This document shows, piece by piece, positions 34,297-42,962 of a stretch of DNA of 64,000 nt. The translations under genes were made by a program, and so were the position numbers. The notes below the pieces were generated by a model that was not told the origin of the DNA, did not search any database, and saw only the letters and a list, made by a program, of their open reading frames with translations. How positions within the stretch are numbered: the first letter of the stretch is position 1; each line of letters opens with the position of its first letter. The stretch is from Nemorincola sp044225795 (GTDB taxonomy: Bacteria > Bacteroidota > Bacteroidia > Chitinophagales > Chitinophagaceae): assembly GCA_044225795.1 (NCBI GenBank), contig JBGAIF010000010.1, positions 43,611 to 107,610 of the forward strand, given 5' to 3'.

Positions 34297-35463
34297 ATGA
34301 AAATGAAGATCGGTATTGTTTGTTATCCCACATTCGGTGGCAGTGGTGTACTCGCTACCGAATTGGGGTTAGCGCTTTCGGATAAAGGCTACGAGGTTCA
34401 TTTTATCACCTATGAACAGCCGGTAAGGCTGAGCCAGGGCTTTCATCCCAATATTTATTTTCATGAGGTCAAGGTGCCTACTTACCCCCTGTTCGATTTT
34501 CCCCCTTACGAGACAGCATTGGCGAGCACTATGGTTAATGTGATCGTGAATCAGAAGCTGGACCTGCTGCATCTTCACTACGCCATTCCGCATGCCTCTG
34601 CCGCTTATTTTGCCCGACAGATATTGAAGAAGACGGGCCAGGACGTTCCGTTCATCACCACGCTGCACGGTACCGATATCACGCTGGTGGGAAGGGATAC
34701 TACTTATGCACCGGTGGTGACTTTCTCCATCAATGAGTCCGATGCAATTACAGCCGTGTCTGATAGCCTGAAGGAAGAAACATACAAGTCGTTCAAAATA
34801 GAGAAAGACATACAGGTGATCCCGAACTTTGTGGACATCAAACGCTTCTTCCAGACCGATAAGAACCATTTCAAACAAATGCTTGCTCCCAATGGCGAGC
34901 GCATACTGGTACACGTATCCAACTTCAGAACGGTAAAGCGTGTGCCTGATGTGATCCGCATTTTTGAACAGGTGAGCAAAGAGATACCGTCAAAGCTGCT
35001 GATGATAGGAGACGGCCCGGAAAGGCAGAATGCGGAAGATATGGCCAGGTCGCTGGGATTGTATAATGATATGAGGTTCCTGGGTAAACAGGAGCAGATC
35101 AGTGATATCCTCAGCATATCGGATCTTTTCCTTCTTCCTTCGCAAACGGAGAGCTTCGGGCTATCGGCATTAGAGGCTATGGCCTGTAGTGTGCCTGTAA
35201 TATCAACCAATGCGGGTGGACTTCCCGAGATCAATGTGGATGGTAAGACCGGCTTCCTGAATAATGTAGGTGATGTAGAGGGGATGGCCAGGAATGCCAT
35301 TTTTATACTTGCTGATGATGACCGGCTCAACCAATTCAAGATGGAAGCAATAGCGCAGGCCCGCCATTTCGAGAAGCACCGTATCATACCCATGTATGAG
35401 CGCATGTATGCCGAAGTCATCGCCGCGTATAAGGAGAAAAAGGCCCTTCAGGGTCTTGCTTAG
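34297..35463 (+). CDS. bshA: N-acetyl-alpha-D-glucosaminyl L-malate synthase (bacillithiol)
   Basis: GT4-family glycosyltransferase of 388 residues. It starts MKMKIGIVCYPTFGGSGVLATELGLAL, which with HLHYAIPHA, TLHGTDITLVG and VIPNFVDIKRF is the BshA pattern. The C-terminal ESFGLSALEAMACSVPVIST supplies the E-x7-E nucleotide-sugar motif and NAGGLPE follows. BshA joins UDP-GlcNAc to L-malate as the first step of bacillithiol synthesis. bshB and bshC are not in the window. A TTG start at 34234 is possible in frame but adds residues unlike the family. It begins 69 bases after valS. Confidence 0.92.
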   Translation: MKMKIGIVCYPTFGGSGVLATELGLALSDKGYEVHFITYEQPVRLSQGFHPNIYFHEVKVPTYPLFDFPPYETALASTMVNVIVNQKLDLLHLHYAIPHASAAYFARQILKKTGQDVPFITTLHGTDITLVGRDTTYAPVVTFSINESDAITAVSDSLKEETYKSFKIEKDIQVIPNFVDIKRFFQTDKNHFKQMLAPNGERILVHVSNFRTVKRVPDVIRIFEQVSKEIPSKLLMIGDGPERQNAEDMARSLGLYNDMRFLGKQEQISDILSISDLFLLPSQTESFGLSALEAMACSVPVISTNAGGLPEINVDGKTGFLNNVGDVEGMARNAIFILADDDRLNQFKMEAIAQARHFEKHRIIPMYERMYAEVIAAYKEKKALQGLA

Positions 35464-35518
35464 TATCGCAAAGCGGTTTAGCTTTGTTATAGATTCTTCA
35501 CGTTTATAATTTGTATTT

Positions 35519-36010
35519 ATGCCTTCTTTTGACATTGCCAGCAAAGTAGATCTGCAAACATTAGACAATGCGGTTAACATTGCCAAGAAAGAGATAGACA
35601 ACCGTTACGACTTCAAGGGAACTCATGTATCCTTTGAGCTTGATAAAAAGGAAATGATCATTTCTGTGGAAGTGGAGAGCGATATGAAGCTGAAGCAACT
35701 GGAAGATGTACTTATCACCAAGGCTATGCGACAGGGAATAGAGGCTAATAGCTTTGATCTGGGCAAGGAGCCGTCTGCTAATGGCAAGTATATACGCAAG
35801 AAGATACCTATCAAGAATGGCATAGATAAGGACTATGCCAAGAAGATCGTAAAACTCATAAAGGATAGTGGCCTCAAGGTACAGGCTGCCATTATGGACG
35901 ATATCATCCGCGTGACGGGTAAGAAGATAGATGACCTGCAGGATGTGATACAGCTATGCCGTACATCTAATCTCGATCTGCCACTGCAATTCGTGAATAT
36001 GAAGTCGTAA
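35519..36010 (+). CDS. yajQ: YajQ family nucleotide-binding protein
   Basis: A 163-residue member of the YajQ (UPF0234) family, small cytoplasmic proteins with two RNP-like folds, some of which bind cyclic di-GMP or nucleic acid. The sequence MPSFDIASKVDLQTLDNAVN, then NRYDFKGTHVSFEL, IKNGIDKDYAKKIVKLIKDSGLKVQAAIMDD and QDVIQLCRTSNLDLPLQFVN, is the family in full. It has its own short upstream gap after bshA; TATAATTTG (about 35505-35513) is a loose promoter-like match. The biochemical role in this organism is unknown. Confidence 0.93.
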   Translation: MPSFDIASKVDLQTLDNAVNIAKKEIDNRYDFKGTHVSFELDKKEMIISVEVESDMKLKQLEDVLITKAMRQGIEANSFDLGKEPSANGKYIRKKIPIKNGIDKDYAKKIVKLIKDSGLKVQAAIMDDIIRVTGKKIDDLQDVIQLCRTSNLDLPLQFVNMKS

Positions 36011-36012
36011 GG

Positions 36013-36567
36013 CTATACAAACAGGTTGTTAGCATCCGCGAACATGGGCTGATTCTTATCTTTCTCAGACAGAATAGCATCTTTCAGGTCTATTTTCCAG
36101 TCAATATTCAGAGCAGGGTCGTTGAAGTAGATACCGCCTTCATCCGGCTTACTGTAATAGTTGTCGCACTTATAGAATACCTCGGCAGTATCTGTAAGTA
36201 CAACATAACCATGGGCAAAACCATGGGGTATAAGGAATTGTAGTTTATTCTCGGCTGATAGCTCTATGCCGTACCACTCTCCGAAGGTCTTACTGCCTTT
36301 ACGGATGTCGACAGCAATGTCCCATATAGCACCTTCAAGCACACGTATCATCTTTGCCTGTGGCGCAGGCGGGTTCTGGTAATGGAGTCCGCGCAGCACA
36401 TTCTTCACGGAGCGGGCCTGGTTATCCTGAACAAATGGTATGGTATATCCGGAGTTGGCACCGAAAGTGGCCATGTTATAACTTTCAAAGAAATATCCCC
36501 TGTCATCGTAATGAACCTTTGGCTCAATTATCAGCAGTCCGTCTATATGGGTAGTAGTAATTTTCAT
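36013..36567 (-). CDS. rfbC: dTDP-4-dehydrorhamnose 3,5-epimerase
   Basis: A 184-residue RmlC-type cupin that epimerises C3 and C5 of dTDP-4-dehydro-6-deoxyglucose on the way to dTDP-L-rhamnose. The catalytic region is LRGLHYQNPPAPQAKMIRV (His) and the partner Tyr is in EVFYKCDNYYSKPDEGGI; FLIPHGFAHGYVVL is also typical. It lies six bases downstream of the DegT aminotransferase gene, consistent with a nucleotide-sugar pair for O-antigen or exopolysaccharide. rmlA, rmlB and rmlD are not seen nearby. Confidence 0.94.
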   Translation of the reverse strand: MKITTTHIDGLLIIEPKVHYDDRGYFFESYNMATFGANSGYTIPFVQDNQARSVKNVLRGLHYQNPPAPQAKMIRVLEGAIWDIAVDIRKGSKTFGEWYGIELSAENKLQFLIPHGFAHGYVVLTDTAEVFYKCDNYYSKPDEGGIYFNDPALNIDWKIDLKDAILSEKDKNQPMFADANNLFV

Positions 36568-36573
36568 AATTTA

Positions 36574-37701
36574 TTATCCGATAACTTCCAGTACATTTTT
36601 GGTGATGTAAGATAATTCTTCTTCAGTCAATTCCGTATGTATCGGCAGAGATATTACACAATCCTGAAGCATATCTGTTACCGGCAGGTATGTATTGGCG
36701 GTACCATATTCTTTCAGCATATTCTGTTTATGGCAAGGAACAGGGTAGTAGATCATGTTGGGTATATTTCTTTCCGTGAGCTTTTGCGCCACTTCATCAC
36801 GGTTCACACCTTTCAGTTGAAGCGTATATTGGTGAAATACATGGTACGCATAAGGTGCCCTGTATGGCGTTACGATCTTAGGGTTATTCTTAAAAGCATT
36901 ATCGTAGTAATCGGCGGCTATGCGGCGGGCGCTGCAATACGCATCGAGGTGGCGCAGCTTGATGCGCAGTATAGCGGCTTGTATGCTGTCGAGGCGGCTG
37001 TTACAACCTACCATTTCGTGGTAGTATTTCTTTGCCTGTCCGTGATTGGCGATCATTTTCAATGTCTGTGCCATCGCATCGTCGTTGGTGAATATCGCTC
37101 CGCCATCGCCATAGGCGCCCAGGTTCTTCGATGGGAAGAAAGAAGTGCAGCCGATGACACCCATGCTGCCGGTCTTTACAGTTCTGCCATCTGAGAAAGT
37201 GTAGGTGCCGCCGATCGCCTGGGCGTTATCTTCCACCACAGGTATATTATGCTCTTTGGCAATGGCCAGGAGTGGCTCCATATTCGCACACTGCCCGTAA
37301 AGATGAACCGGGATGATCGCCTTTGTCTTTGGGGTGATGGCCTTCTTAAGGCTATCAAGGTTCATTGTGAACGTATCGGCATCCACATCCACAAATACGG
37401 GTTTCAGGCGGAGCAGGGCCACCACCTCTACCGTAGCAATATAAGTATATGAAGTGGTGATCACTTCATCTCCGGGCTGCAGGCCGAGAGCCATTAGCGC
37501 TATCTGCAGGGCATCCGTACCGTTGGCGCAAGGTATCACATGCTTTACACCCAGGTATGTTGCCAGTTCAGTGGCAAAATGGTTTACATCAGGCCCGTTG
37601 ATAAAAGCAGTGCTTTCCACTACATTCAAAATAGCAGAATCTATTTCTGATTTTATTTTCTGGTACTGACGCTTCAGGTCTACCATCTGGAGATTGTGCA
37701 T
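36574..37701 (-). CDS. DegT/DnrJ/EryC1/StrS aminotransferase
   Basis: A 375-residue PLP-dependent sugar aminotransferase, the class that transfers an amino group to a keto-sugar nucleotide. The PLP-binding Lys is in CTSFFPSKNLGAYGDGGAIF. VIPCANGTDALQIALMALGL, EVITTSYTYIATVEVVALL and AIIPVHLYGQCANM are family motifs, and the active-site EDNAQAIGG holds the Asp/Gln pair. It is coupled to rfbC and together they point to a deoxy-amino sugar in the surface glycan. A TACGTTTG box precedes it at 37722-37729. Confidence 0.93.
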   Translation of the reverse strand: MHNLQMVDLKRQYQKIKSEIDSAILNVVESTAFINGPDVNHFATELATYLGVKHVIPCANGTDALQIALMALGLQPGDEVITTSYTYIATVEVVALLRLKPVFVDVDADTFTMNLDSLKKAITPKTKAIIPVHLYGQCANMEPLLAIAKEHNIPVVEDNAQAIGGTYTFSDGRTVKTGSMGVIGCTSFFPSKNLGAYGDGGAIFTNDDAMAQTLKMIANHGQAKKYYHEMVGCNSRLDSIQAAILRIKLRHLDAYCSARRIAADYYDNAFKNNPKIVTPYRAPYAYHVFHQYTLQLKGVNRDEVAQKLTERNIPNMIYYPVPCHKQNMLKEYGTANTYLPVTDMLQDCVISLPIHTELTEEELSYITKNVLEVIG

Positions 37702-37721
37702 GGCTTAATTTTTAACGGGTG

Positions 37722-37729
37722 CAAACGTA
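37722..37729 (-). promoter_or_regulatory. TAnnTTTG box of the DegT-rfbC pair
   Basis: TACGTTTG on the minus strand, 20 bases before the ATG at 37701. Confidence 0.55.
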
Positions 37730-37881
37730 CGCTTTTTGCCAGTAAATATGATTGTCCGGCACCACCAATGATGAAAAATAGTATTGAATATTTGTTAAAA
37801 TGCCTAAACGCTTCCGGGCAGTAATTATTGTTTAGGAACATGTTGCAATATTTGCGCTAATTTCACGCTTTAGTATATTTT

Positions 37882-38673
37882 ATGAGGTTCATTTACACGC
37901 TGTCTTTCCTGTTCATTTCTGCTGCTGCACTGGCACAGGATGAAGGCCTTTTTGGCCCTGTTGTATCTCCGGATAAGCGCCACGGATTTATCCTTAATGG
38001 CAATGGAAGTTTTGACCTGCCGGCTGCAGATATGGCGAAACGCTTTGGTGTGAGCTACAGGGTTGGCCCGGCGGTACTATATAAGACAAAATCGAACTGG
38101 CTTTTCGGGGCTAAGTTTGATTTTATAATTGGCAGCAAGGTGAAAGAAGATTCCCTCATGTACAATATTGTGGACCGGTACTCTGCAGGAAAGGGTGCCG
38201 CGGTATATGAATTCCTGAACAACTCAGGTACGCGTATCGGTGTGCCGGTGTTTGAGCGGGGATATGCAGTGGGCGTCAATGCGGGTTACATCTTTTCGCT
38301 TGATAAGAAGCACCCGGATAATGGCCTTGAGGTACTGACAACAGCGGGTTTTATTCAGCACAAGATCAACATCTTCTCCCTGAACAGGGACGTAAACCAG
38401 TTGGAGAAAGATTATAAGAAAGGGTATGACCGGTTGGCCAATGGTATCTTCCTGGAGCAATATGCGGGTTATGTATATTTCAGCCGTAGCCGTATGGTCA
38501 ATTTTACATTGGGTGTTGACGCGCTCTTTGGATTTACACAGGGGCGCCGCGATTATTTGTATGATGTGATGCGCCCCGGCAATGAGCATAGGCTCGATAT
38601 TCTTTTTGGTTTGCGTGGCGGATGGTATATCCCTATCTTTAAGCGTAAATCAGAAGAGCTCATTTTTGAATGA
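37882..38673 (+). CDS. Outer-membrane beta-barrel-like protein next to waaA
   Basis: A 263-residue protein with signal peptide (MRFIYTLSFLFISAAALA). The mature part alternates aromatic and small residues in strand-like segments (FGVSYRVGPAVLYKTKSNWLFGAKFDFIIG, GLEVLTTAGFIQHKINIF, MVNFTLGVDALFGFTQGRRDY) and ends LDILFGLRGGWYIPIFKRK. This suits a small outer-membrane barrel. Its TGA overlaps the waaA start (ATGA), so the two are translationally coupled; a role in lipopolysaccharide or envelope maintenance is inferred from that. I do not recognise the family. Confidence 0.65.
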   Translation: MRFIYTLSFLFISAAALAQDEGLFGPVVSPDKRHGFILNGNGSFDLPAADMAKRFGVSYRVGPAVLYKTKSNWLFGAKFDFIIGSKVKEDSLMYNIVDRYSAGKGAAVYEFLNNSGTRIGVPVFERGYAVGVNAGYIFSLDKKHPDNGLEVLTTAGFIQHKINIFSLNRDVNQLEKDYKKGYDRLANGIFLEQYAGYVYFSRSRMVNFTLGVDALFGFTQGRRDYLYDVMRPGNEHRLDILFGLRGGWYIPIFKRKSEELIFE

Positions 38674-39938
38674 TCCTGCATACGGCCATTTACAGGTTTG
38701 GCATAGCCGCTTATACGTTAGCGATACGGCTGGCATCTCTCTTTAACAATAAGGCCCGCCTGTTCATCATGGGCAGGAAAGATATCATCTACCGTATCAG
38801 GCAGACGATGGCATCTGAGAAGCGCCCGGTCATATGGATGCATTGTGCGTCACTTGGGGAATTTGAGCAGGGCAGGCCGGTGCTGGAGGCGCTAAGGGCT
38901 CAATATCCGGGCTATGCCTACGTGCTCACCTTCTTTTCTCCCTCCGGGTATGAGGTGCGGAAAGGCTATGAAGGAGCTGACCATATCTTCTATTTGCCGA
39001 TGGATACCCCTGCAAATGCTCATGCGTTTCTGGATGCGGTGAAACCTTCCCTGTGCCTTTTTGTAAAATATGAATTCTGGTACTACTACCTCTCAGGCAT
39101 CCGCAAGGGAAAGATCCCTGCCTTACTTTTGTCTGCGATATTTAAAAAAGACCAGGGATTCTTTAGCTGGTATGGTGGTCTCCAGCGGGAAATGTTGCGC
39201 AGCTTTACGCACCTGTTTGTTCAGGATCAAATGTCTGTTTCCTTATTACATAGTATTGGTATTGATAATGTAACTGTAACCGGAGATACCCGTTTTGACA
39301 GGGTAGTTGTAGCATCTGACAACTCCCCGGAACTATCGGTTGCGGCCCGGTTCTCATCCGGACATAAGGTGATAGTGGCAGGTAGTACCTGGTGGGAGGA
39401 TGAGGTGTTCCTGGGTAAATTTCTTAAGATAAATGATCTCAATTTTAGATTAATTATAGTTCCGCATGAAATTGATAATGAGCATATTGTGAAAATAGAA
39501 AAATTATTTTCAGGTAAGCTCGTGAAATGGTCAGCATGTGGTGAGGATACCCTGGCCGGAAGTGAAATAAAGGTACTGCTGGTGGACAAGGTGGGGTTGT
39601 TGCTGCACCTGTATAAGTATGGGCAGTATGCATGGATAGGCGGCGGGTTCGGGAAGGATGGAGTACATAACGTATTAGAAGCAGCGGTATATGGTATGCC
39701 TTGTTTTTATGGCCCGGTCTTCCACCGGTTCATTGAGGCGGAGCAACTGGTGAACGAAGGAGGCGCGGTAACACTTTCAGACCCGAAGGAGCTGGCAACA
39801 TGGCTGCACAAGATGGAAGATGAGTTGGTCTATAGGCATCATGCTGATGCAGCCCGCAGGTTCGTACTGTCCGGAGCAGGTGCCACCGAAAAAGTATTGG
39901 ATCATATTCGCCGTATGAACATCACCGGCATCAGCTAA
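38670..39938 (+). CDS. waaA: 3-deoxy-D-manno-octulosonic acid transferase
   Basis: Kdo transferase (WaaA/KdtA), GT30 family, 422 residues, adding Kdo to lipid A on the cytoplasmic face of the inner membrane. The N-terminal hydrophobic helix (ILHTAIYRFGIAAYTLAIRLA) is the membrane anchor. Conserved segments are WMHCASLGEFEQGRPVLEAL, LTFFSPSGYE, FVKYEFWYYYL, VTGDTRFDRV, AGSTWWEDE and GGGFGKDGVHNVLEAAVYG. The catalytic Glu is in SLGEFEQ. It follows the barrel protein gene with a four-base overlap. Confidence 0.95.
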   Translation: MILHTAIYRFGIAAYTLAIRLASLFNNKARLFIMGRKDIIYRIRQTMASEKRPVIWMHCASLGEFEQGRPVLEALRAQYPGYAYVLTFFSPSGYEVRKGYEGADHIFYLPMDTPANAHAFLDAVKPSLCLFVKYEFWYYYLSGIRKGKIPALLLSAIFKKDQGFFSWYGGLQREMLRSFTHLFVQDQMSVSLLHSIGIDNVTVTGDTRFDRVVVASDNSPELSVAARFSSGHKVIVAGSTWWEDEVFLGKFLKINDLNFRLIIVPHEIDNEHIVKIEKLFSGKLVKWSACGEDTLAGSEIKVLLVDKVGLLLHLYKYGQYAWIGGGFGKDGVHNVLEAAVYGMPCFYGPVFHRFIEAEQLVNEGGAVTLSDPKELATWLHKMEDELVYRHHADAARRFVLSGAGATEKVLDHIRRMNITGIS

Positions 39939-39976
39939 ATTCCCGTGTCACTTTATTTACGTGACGATTTTTCAAG

Positions 39977-39984
39977 TACATTTG
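39977..39984 (+). promoter_or_regulatory. TAnnTTTG box at the tolC-like start
   Basis: TACATTTG, only four bases before the ATG at 39989; transcription would begin at or next to the start codon. Confidence 0.55.
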
Positions 39985-39988
39985 TCGC

Positions 39989-41452
39989 ATGCGTTTTCGC
40001 CTTGTTGTTATCACCGTTCTTCTACTGGTTTCAGGAAGTGTTTTTGCCCAGCCGGACAAAGATCCCGCGCATATATGGACTTTGCAGCGATGTGTACAAT
40101 ATGCCATTGAGCATAATATTTCCATCAGGCAGGATTCACTGAATGCACGCCTTGCGAGATATACCTTGAAGCAAAGCCAGCTATCGCAGTTGCCGACGCT
40201 CTCTGCCAACAGCAACTTCGGCAGGAACTTCGGGCGGTCTGTGAATCCCACCACCAACGACTTCGTTGATGCGAGTTACAACTCTATGACCTTCTCAGGT
40301 AGCGGTAGTGTATTGTTGTTTGGATGGATGCAGGTACGTAATGCCATAGAGCGGAACAAATACAACCTCGATGCGTCGCTGGCCGACCTGGAACAACTGA
40401 AGAATGATATGTCGGTGAATGTGGTCAATGGTTTCCTGGCTGCTGTTTTGGCACAGGAGCAGGTGAATATCAGCACCAACCAGGTATCACTTTCCAAAGC
40501 ACAACTGACACAGACCAGGGCTTTTGCTGACGCGGGCAGGCTGCCCGAACTGAATGTAGCCCAGATGGAATCGCAAGTGGCAACAGACAGCGCTAACCTT
40601 ATCAATGCCATAGCGGCATACAATTCGGCTATCCTCGACCTGAAGACATTGCTCAACCTTGATCTCTCCACACCGTTCAGCATCAGGGTGCCGGATGTAG
40701 AGGTAAAGGATGAATTAACCGTGACTGCACTGGAGCCGGAGGAAATATTCCAAAAGGCCCGTACCCACTTCGGGTCTATAAAAAGCAGCGAATTGCGCGT
40801 AAATGCGGCAGAAAAGGGTGTGAATATGGCAAAGGGGATGCAGTACCCTCAACTGAGCCTGGGTTACCAGGTGGGCACAAGCGTGGCCAGTAATTACCTC
40901 ACGGTCACCGGTTACAACCTGGGTGGTGTGCAGCCAAACGGGTCTTTTGTGCAGGATACGCAGTCGTCAGGGTCTGTCAGGTATCTGCCTGTGTATGAAC
41001 AGCAATTCACACCTGTTACGGCTACCATACCTTTTGACAAGCAATTCCGCAATAACTTCCGTGAGTACCTGTATCTCAATCTCAGTATTCCCATCTTCAA
41101 CGGCTGGCAGACCCAATATTCGGTGAAGCAGGCACGCATCAACCTGGCACAGTCGCAACTGAATAAGTACAATGCAGAGCTGACGCTGAAACAGAATGTC
41201 TATAAGGCGCACAACAATGCCCTGAACTCCATACAGAAATATAATGCGGCCAAACGCGCAGATGATGCTGCCAGGCGTGCACTTGATTTTGCCCGCAAGC
41301 GTTACGACCTGGGCCTCACCAGTACGGTGGACCTGCTGGTGACACAGAACTCTGAGTTTGCGGCAGCCGCAAACCTTGCAGGAGCCAAGTATGACCTTAT
41401 CTTTAAGCTGAAACTGATAGATTACTATTTAGGGAAAGAGCTAAAATTGTAA
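39989..41452 (+). CDS. TolC family outer-membrane efflux protein
   Basis: A 487-residue protein with signal peptide (MRFRLVVITVLLLVSGSVFA). Two internally homologous halves, each with long amphipathic helices (for example LNARLARYTLKQSQLSQLPT, VNVVNGFLAAVLAQEQVNIS and KRYDLGLTSTVDLLVTQNSEF) and strands, match the TolC trimer subunit that forms the outer-membrane exit duct of tripartite pumps. No RND pump or membrane-fusion gene lies next to it, so its partner is encoded elsewhere. It is followed at once by the inositol monophosphatase gene (one base between). Confidence 0.93.
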   Translation: MRFRLVVITVLLLVSGSVFAQPDKDPAHIWTLQRCVQYAIEHNISIRQDSLNARLARYTLKQSQLSQLPTLSANSNFGRNFGRSVNPTTNDFVDASYNSMTFSGSGSVLLFGWMQVRNAIERNKYNLDASLADLEQLKNDMSVNVVNGFLAAVLAQEQVNISTNQVSLSKAQLTQTRAFADAGRLPELNVAQMESQVATDSANLINAIAAYNSAILDLKTLLNLDLSTPFSIRVPDVEVKDELTVTALEPEEIFQKARTHFGSIKSSELRVNAAEKGVNMAKGMQYPQLSLGYQVGTSVASNYLTVTGYNLGGVQPNGSFVQDTQSSGSVRYLPVYEQQFTPVTATIPFDKQFRNNFREYLYLNLSIPIFNGWQTQYSVKQARINLAQSQLNKYNAELTLKQNVYKAHNNALNSIQKYNAAKRADDAARRALDFARKRYDLGLTSTVDLLVTQNSEFAAAANLAGAKYDLIFKLKLIDYYLGKELKL

Positions 41453-41453
41453 C

Positions 41454-42233
41454 ATGGAACAACTGAAGGAGGTAATGCTTCATGCAGCGAAGGAAGCAGG
41501 TAATGTGGTGCAGAGCTACTTTGCCGGCGAATTCAAGGTGGACCATAAGGAAGGCATCAACAACCTCGTGACAGAGGTAGATACTGCTGCCGAGAAGGTC
41601 ATCATAGACATTATCCGTTCCGTTTTTCCGTCACATACCATCATCAGTGAAGAAGTAGGGGAGCTGATCAAGCCATCGGACTATCAATGGCTCATAGACC
41701 CCATAGACGGTACGGTGAACTTTGCCCACGGCATACCACTCTGCTGCGTGAGCATAGGCCTGCTGCATAATAACGAGCTTATACTGGGTTGTGTGTATAA
41801 CCCCATGATGAATGAGCTGTTCTTTGCTGAGAGAGGCAAGGGCGCTACGCTCAATGGCAAGCCTATTCATGTATCTAAGAAGAGTGATTTTAAGAAAGCG
41901 TGTCTCGTTACAGGCTTCCCCTATAAGTGGCCCGACAGGCATGAACATCCCATAAAAGTATTTGAGCGCATAGTGCTTGAAGGGCTGCCTGTGCGCCGCC
42001 TGGGCTCTGCCGCTATTGACCTTTGCTGGGTAGCCTGCGGACGCTTTGACGGATTCTGGGAATACAACCTCAGCGCATGGGATGTAGCCGCGGGATACCT
42101 GATAGTGCAGGAAGCAGGCGGCACCATCACCGATTTTGACGGTAATCCATACAATGTATTTGAAAAAGAAACACTGGCTACCAACGGCCTCATACATGAG
42201 CAGATGCTCAGGGTAGTGCAGGGGAAGCAATAA
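41454..42233 (+). CDS. suhB: Inositol monophosphatase family protein
   Basis: A 259-residue member of the lithium-sensitive IMPase family. Metal ligands are visible in ISEEVGE, in WLIDPIDGTVNFAHGIP (the DPxDGT motif) and in LSAWDVAAGYLIVQEAGG (WDxAAG). The substrate may be inositol-1-phosphate, 3'-phosphoadenosine phosphate or another sugar phosphate; the gene symbol reflects the closest family name, not proven function. It starts directly after the tolC-like stop and is the last gene before the TGTACA array region. Confidence 0.87.
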   Translation: MEQLKEVMLHAAKEAGNVVQSYFAGEFKVDHKEGINNLVTEVDTAAEKVIIDIIRSVFPSHTIISEEVGELIKPSDYQWLIDPIDGTVNFAHGIPLCCVSIGLLHNNELILGCVYNPMMNELFFAERGKGATLNGKPIHVSKKSDFKKACLVTGFPYKWPDRHEHPIKVFERIVLEGLPVRRLGSAAIDLCWVACGRFDGFWEYNLSAWDVAAGYLIVQEAGGTITDFDGNPYNVFEKETLATNGLIHEQMLRVVQGKQ

Positions 42234-42266
42234 TAGTGAACAGAGTATAGTGAATAGTGAACAGTT

Positions 42267-42694
42267 TGTACAAATGTACAGGTGTACATAGTTGTACAGG
42301 TTGTACAGATGTACAAGTGTACAGGGTACCCGTCATTGCCAGGAACGAAGCAATCTCAGTAAGTGATGGAAAGTTGTACAAGTGTACATAGTTGTACAAG
42401 TGTACATAGTTGTACAAGTTGTACAAATGTACAAGTGTACAGGGGTGTACATAGTTGTACATGGTTGTACAGATGTACAAGTGTACAGGATACTCGTCAT
42501 TGCGAGGAACGAAGCAAACTCAGTAAGTGATGGGAGGTTGTACAAGTGTACAGAGGTTGTACATAGTTGTACATGGTTGTACAGATGTACAAGTGTACAG
42601 GATACTCGTCATTGCGAGGAACGAAGCAATCTCAGTAAGTGATGGGAGGTTGTACAAGTGTACAGAGGTTGTACATAGTTGTACAGGTTGTACA
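42267..42694 (+). repeat. Left TGTACA array with 112-bp higher-order unit
   Basis: 32 copies of TGTACA. From 42495 the array takes a longer period: a REP-like unit plus eight TGTACA sites repeats after 112 bp (42495-42606, then 42607 onwards). Confidence 0.88.
42331..42645 (+). repeat. Three REP-like units inside the left array
   Basis: Units at 42331-42369, 42495-42533 and 42607-42645 share the core GTCATTGCGAGGAACGAAGC and a tail TCAGTAAGTGATGG, with single-base differences. Short repeats of this wording (ATTGCGAGGAACGAAGCAAT) are seen as interspersed extragenic repeats in many bacteria; the fourth copy here is inverted at 43962-43994. Confidence 0.75.
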
Positions 42695-42710
42695 AATAGG
42701 AATGGAATAG

Positions 42711-42770
42711 CTTTGTTACATCGTCCTGTTACAATTTGTTACACCTAGATGTGACAGTAACAAGAATAAT
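42711..42770 (+). repeat. TGTTACA block, left copy
   Basis: Contains TGTTACA three times and pairs as an imperfect inverted copy with 43381-43442; the 20 bases at 42727-42746 are identical to the complement of 43406-43425. Confidence 0.8.
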
Positions 42771-42950
42771 TTCTCTGGAAATAGGGTTGTACAACTGTAC
42801 AGGTACAACAAGAATAGCGTATATCAGTAAAGTGAATTATCTCCACTGAGAAAAAACTACTATATACTTAACTACTACTTACTATTACTATGCTACTATA
42901 TACAATACGAAGAAACAAACAGAGCAAGCACAATAGCCTTCTTTTCTCAT

Positions 42951-42958
42951 TATATTTG
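42951..42958 (+). promoter_or_regulatory. TAnnTTTG box of the small membrane gene
   Basis: TATATTTG, four bases before the ATG at 42963, the same geometry as at the tolC-like gene and thiL. Confidence 0.55.
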
Positions 42959-42962
42959 GATT

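Noticed and set aside
42208..42748. Open frames translating the TGTACA array (Cys-Thr-Thr-Met-Tyr type repeats) on both strands
   Set aside because: They are the periodic reading of the hexamer and its spacers in all frames, overlap suhB's end, and have no promoter or biased codon use. I treat them as non-coding.
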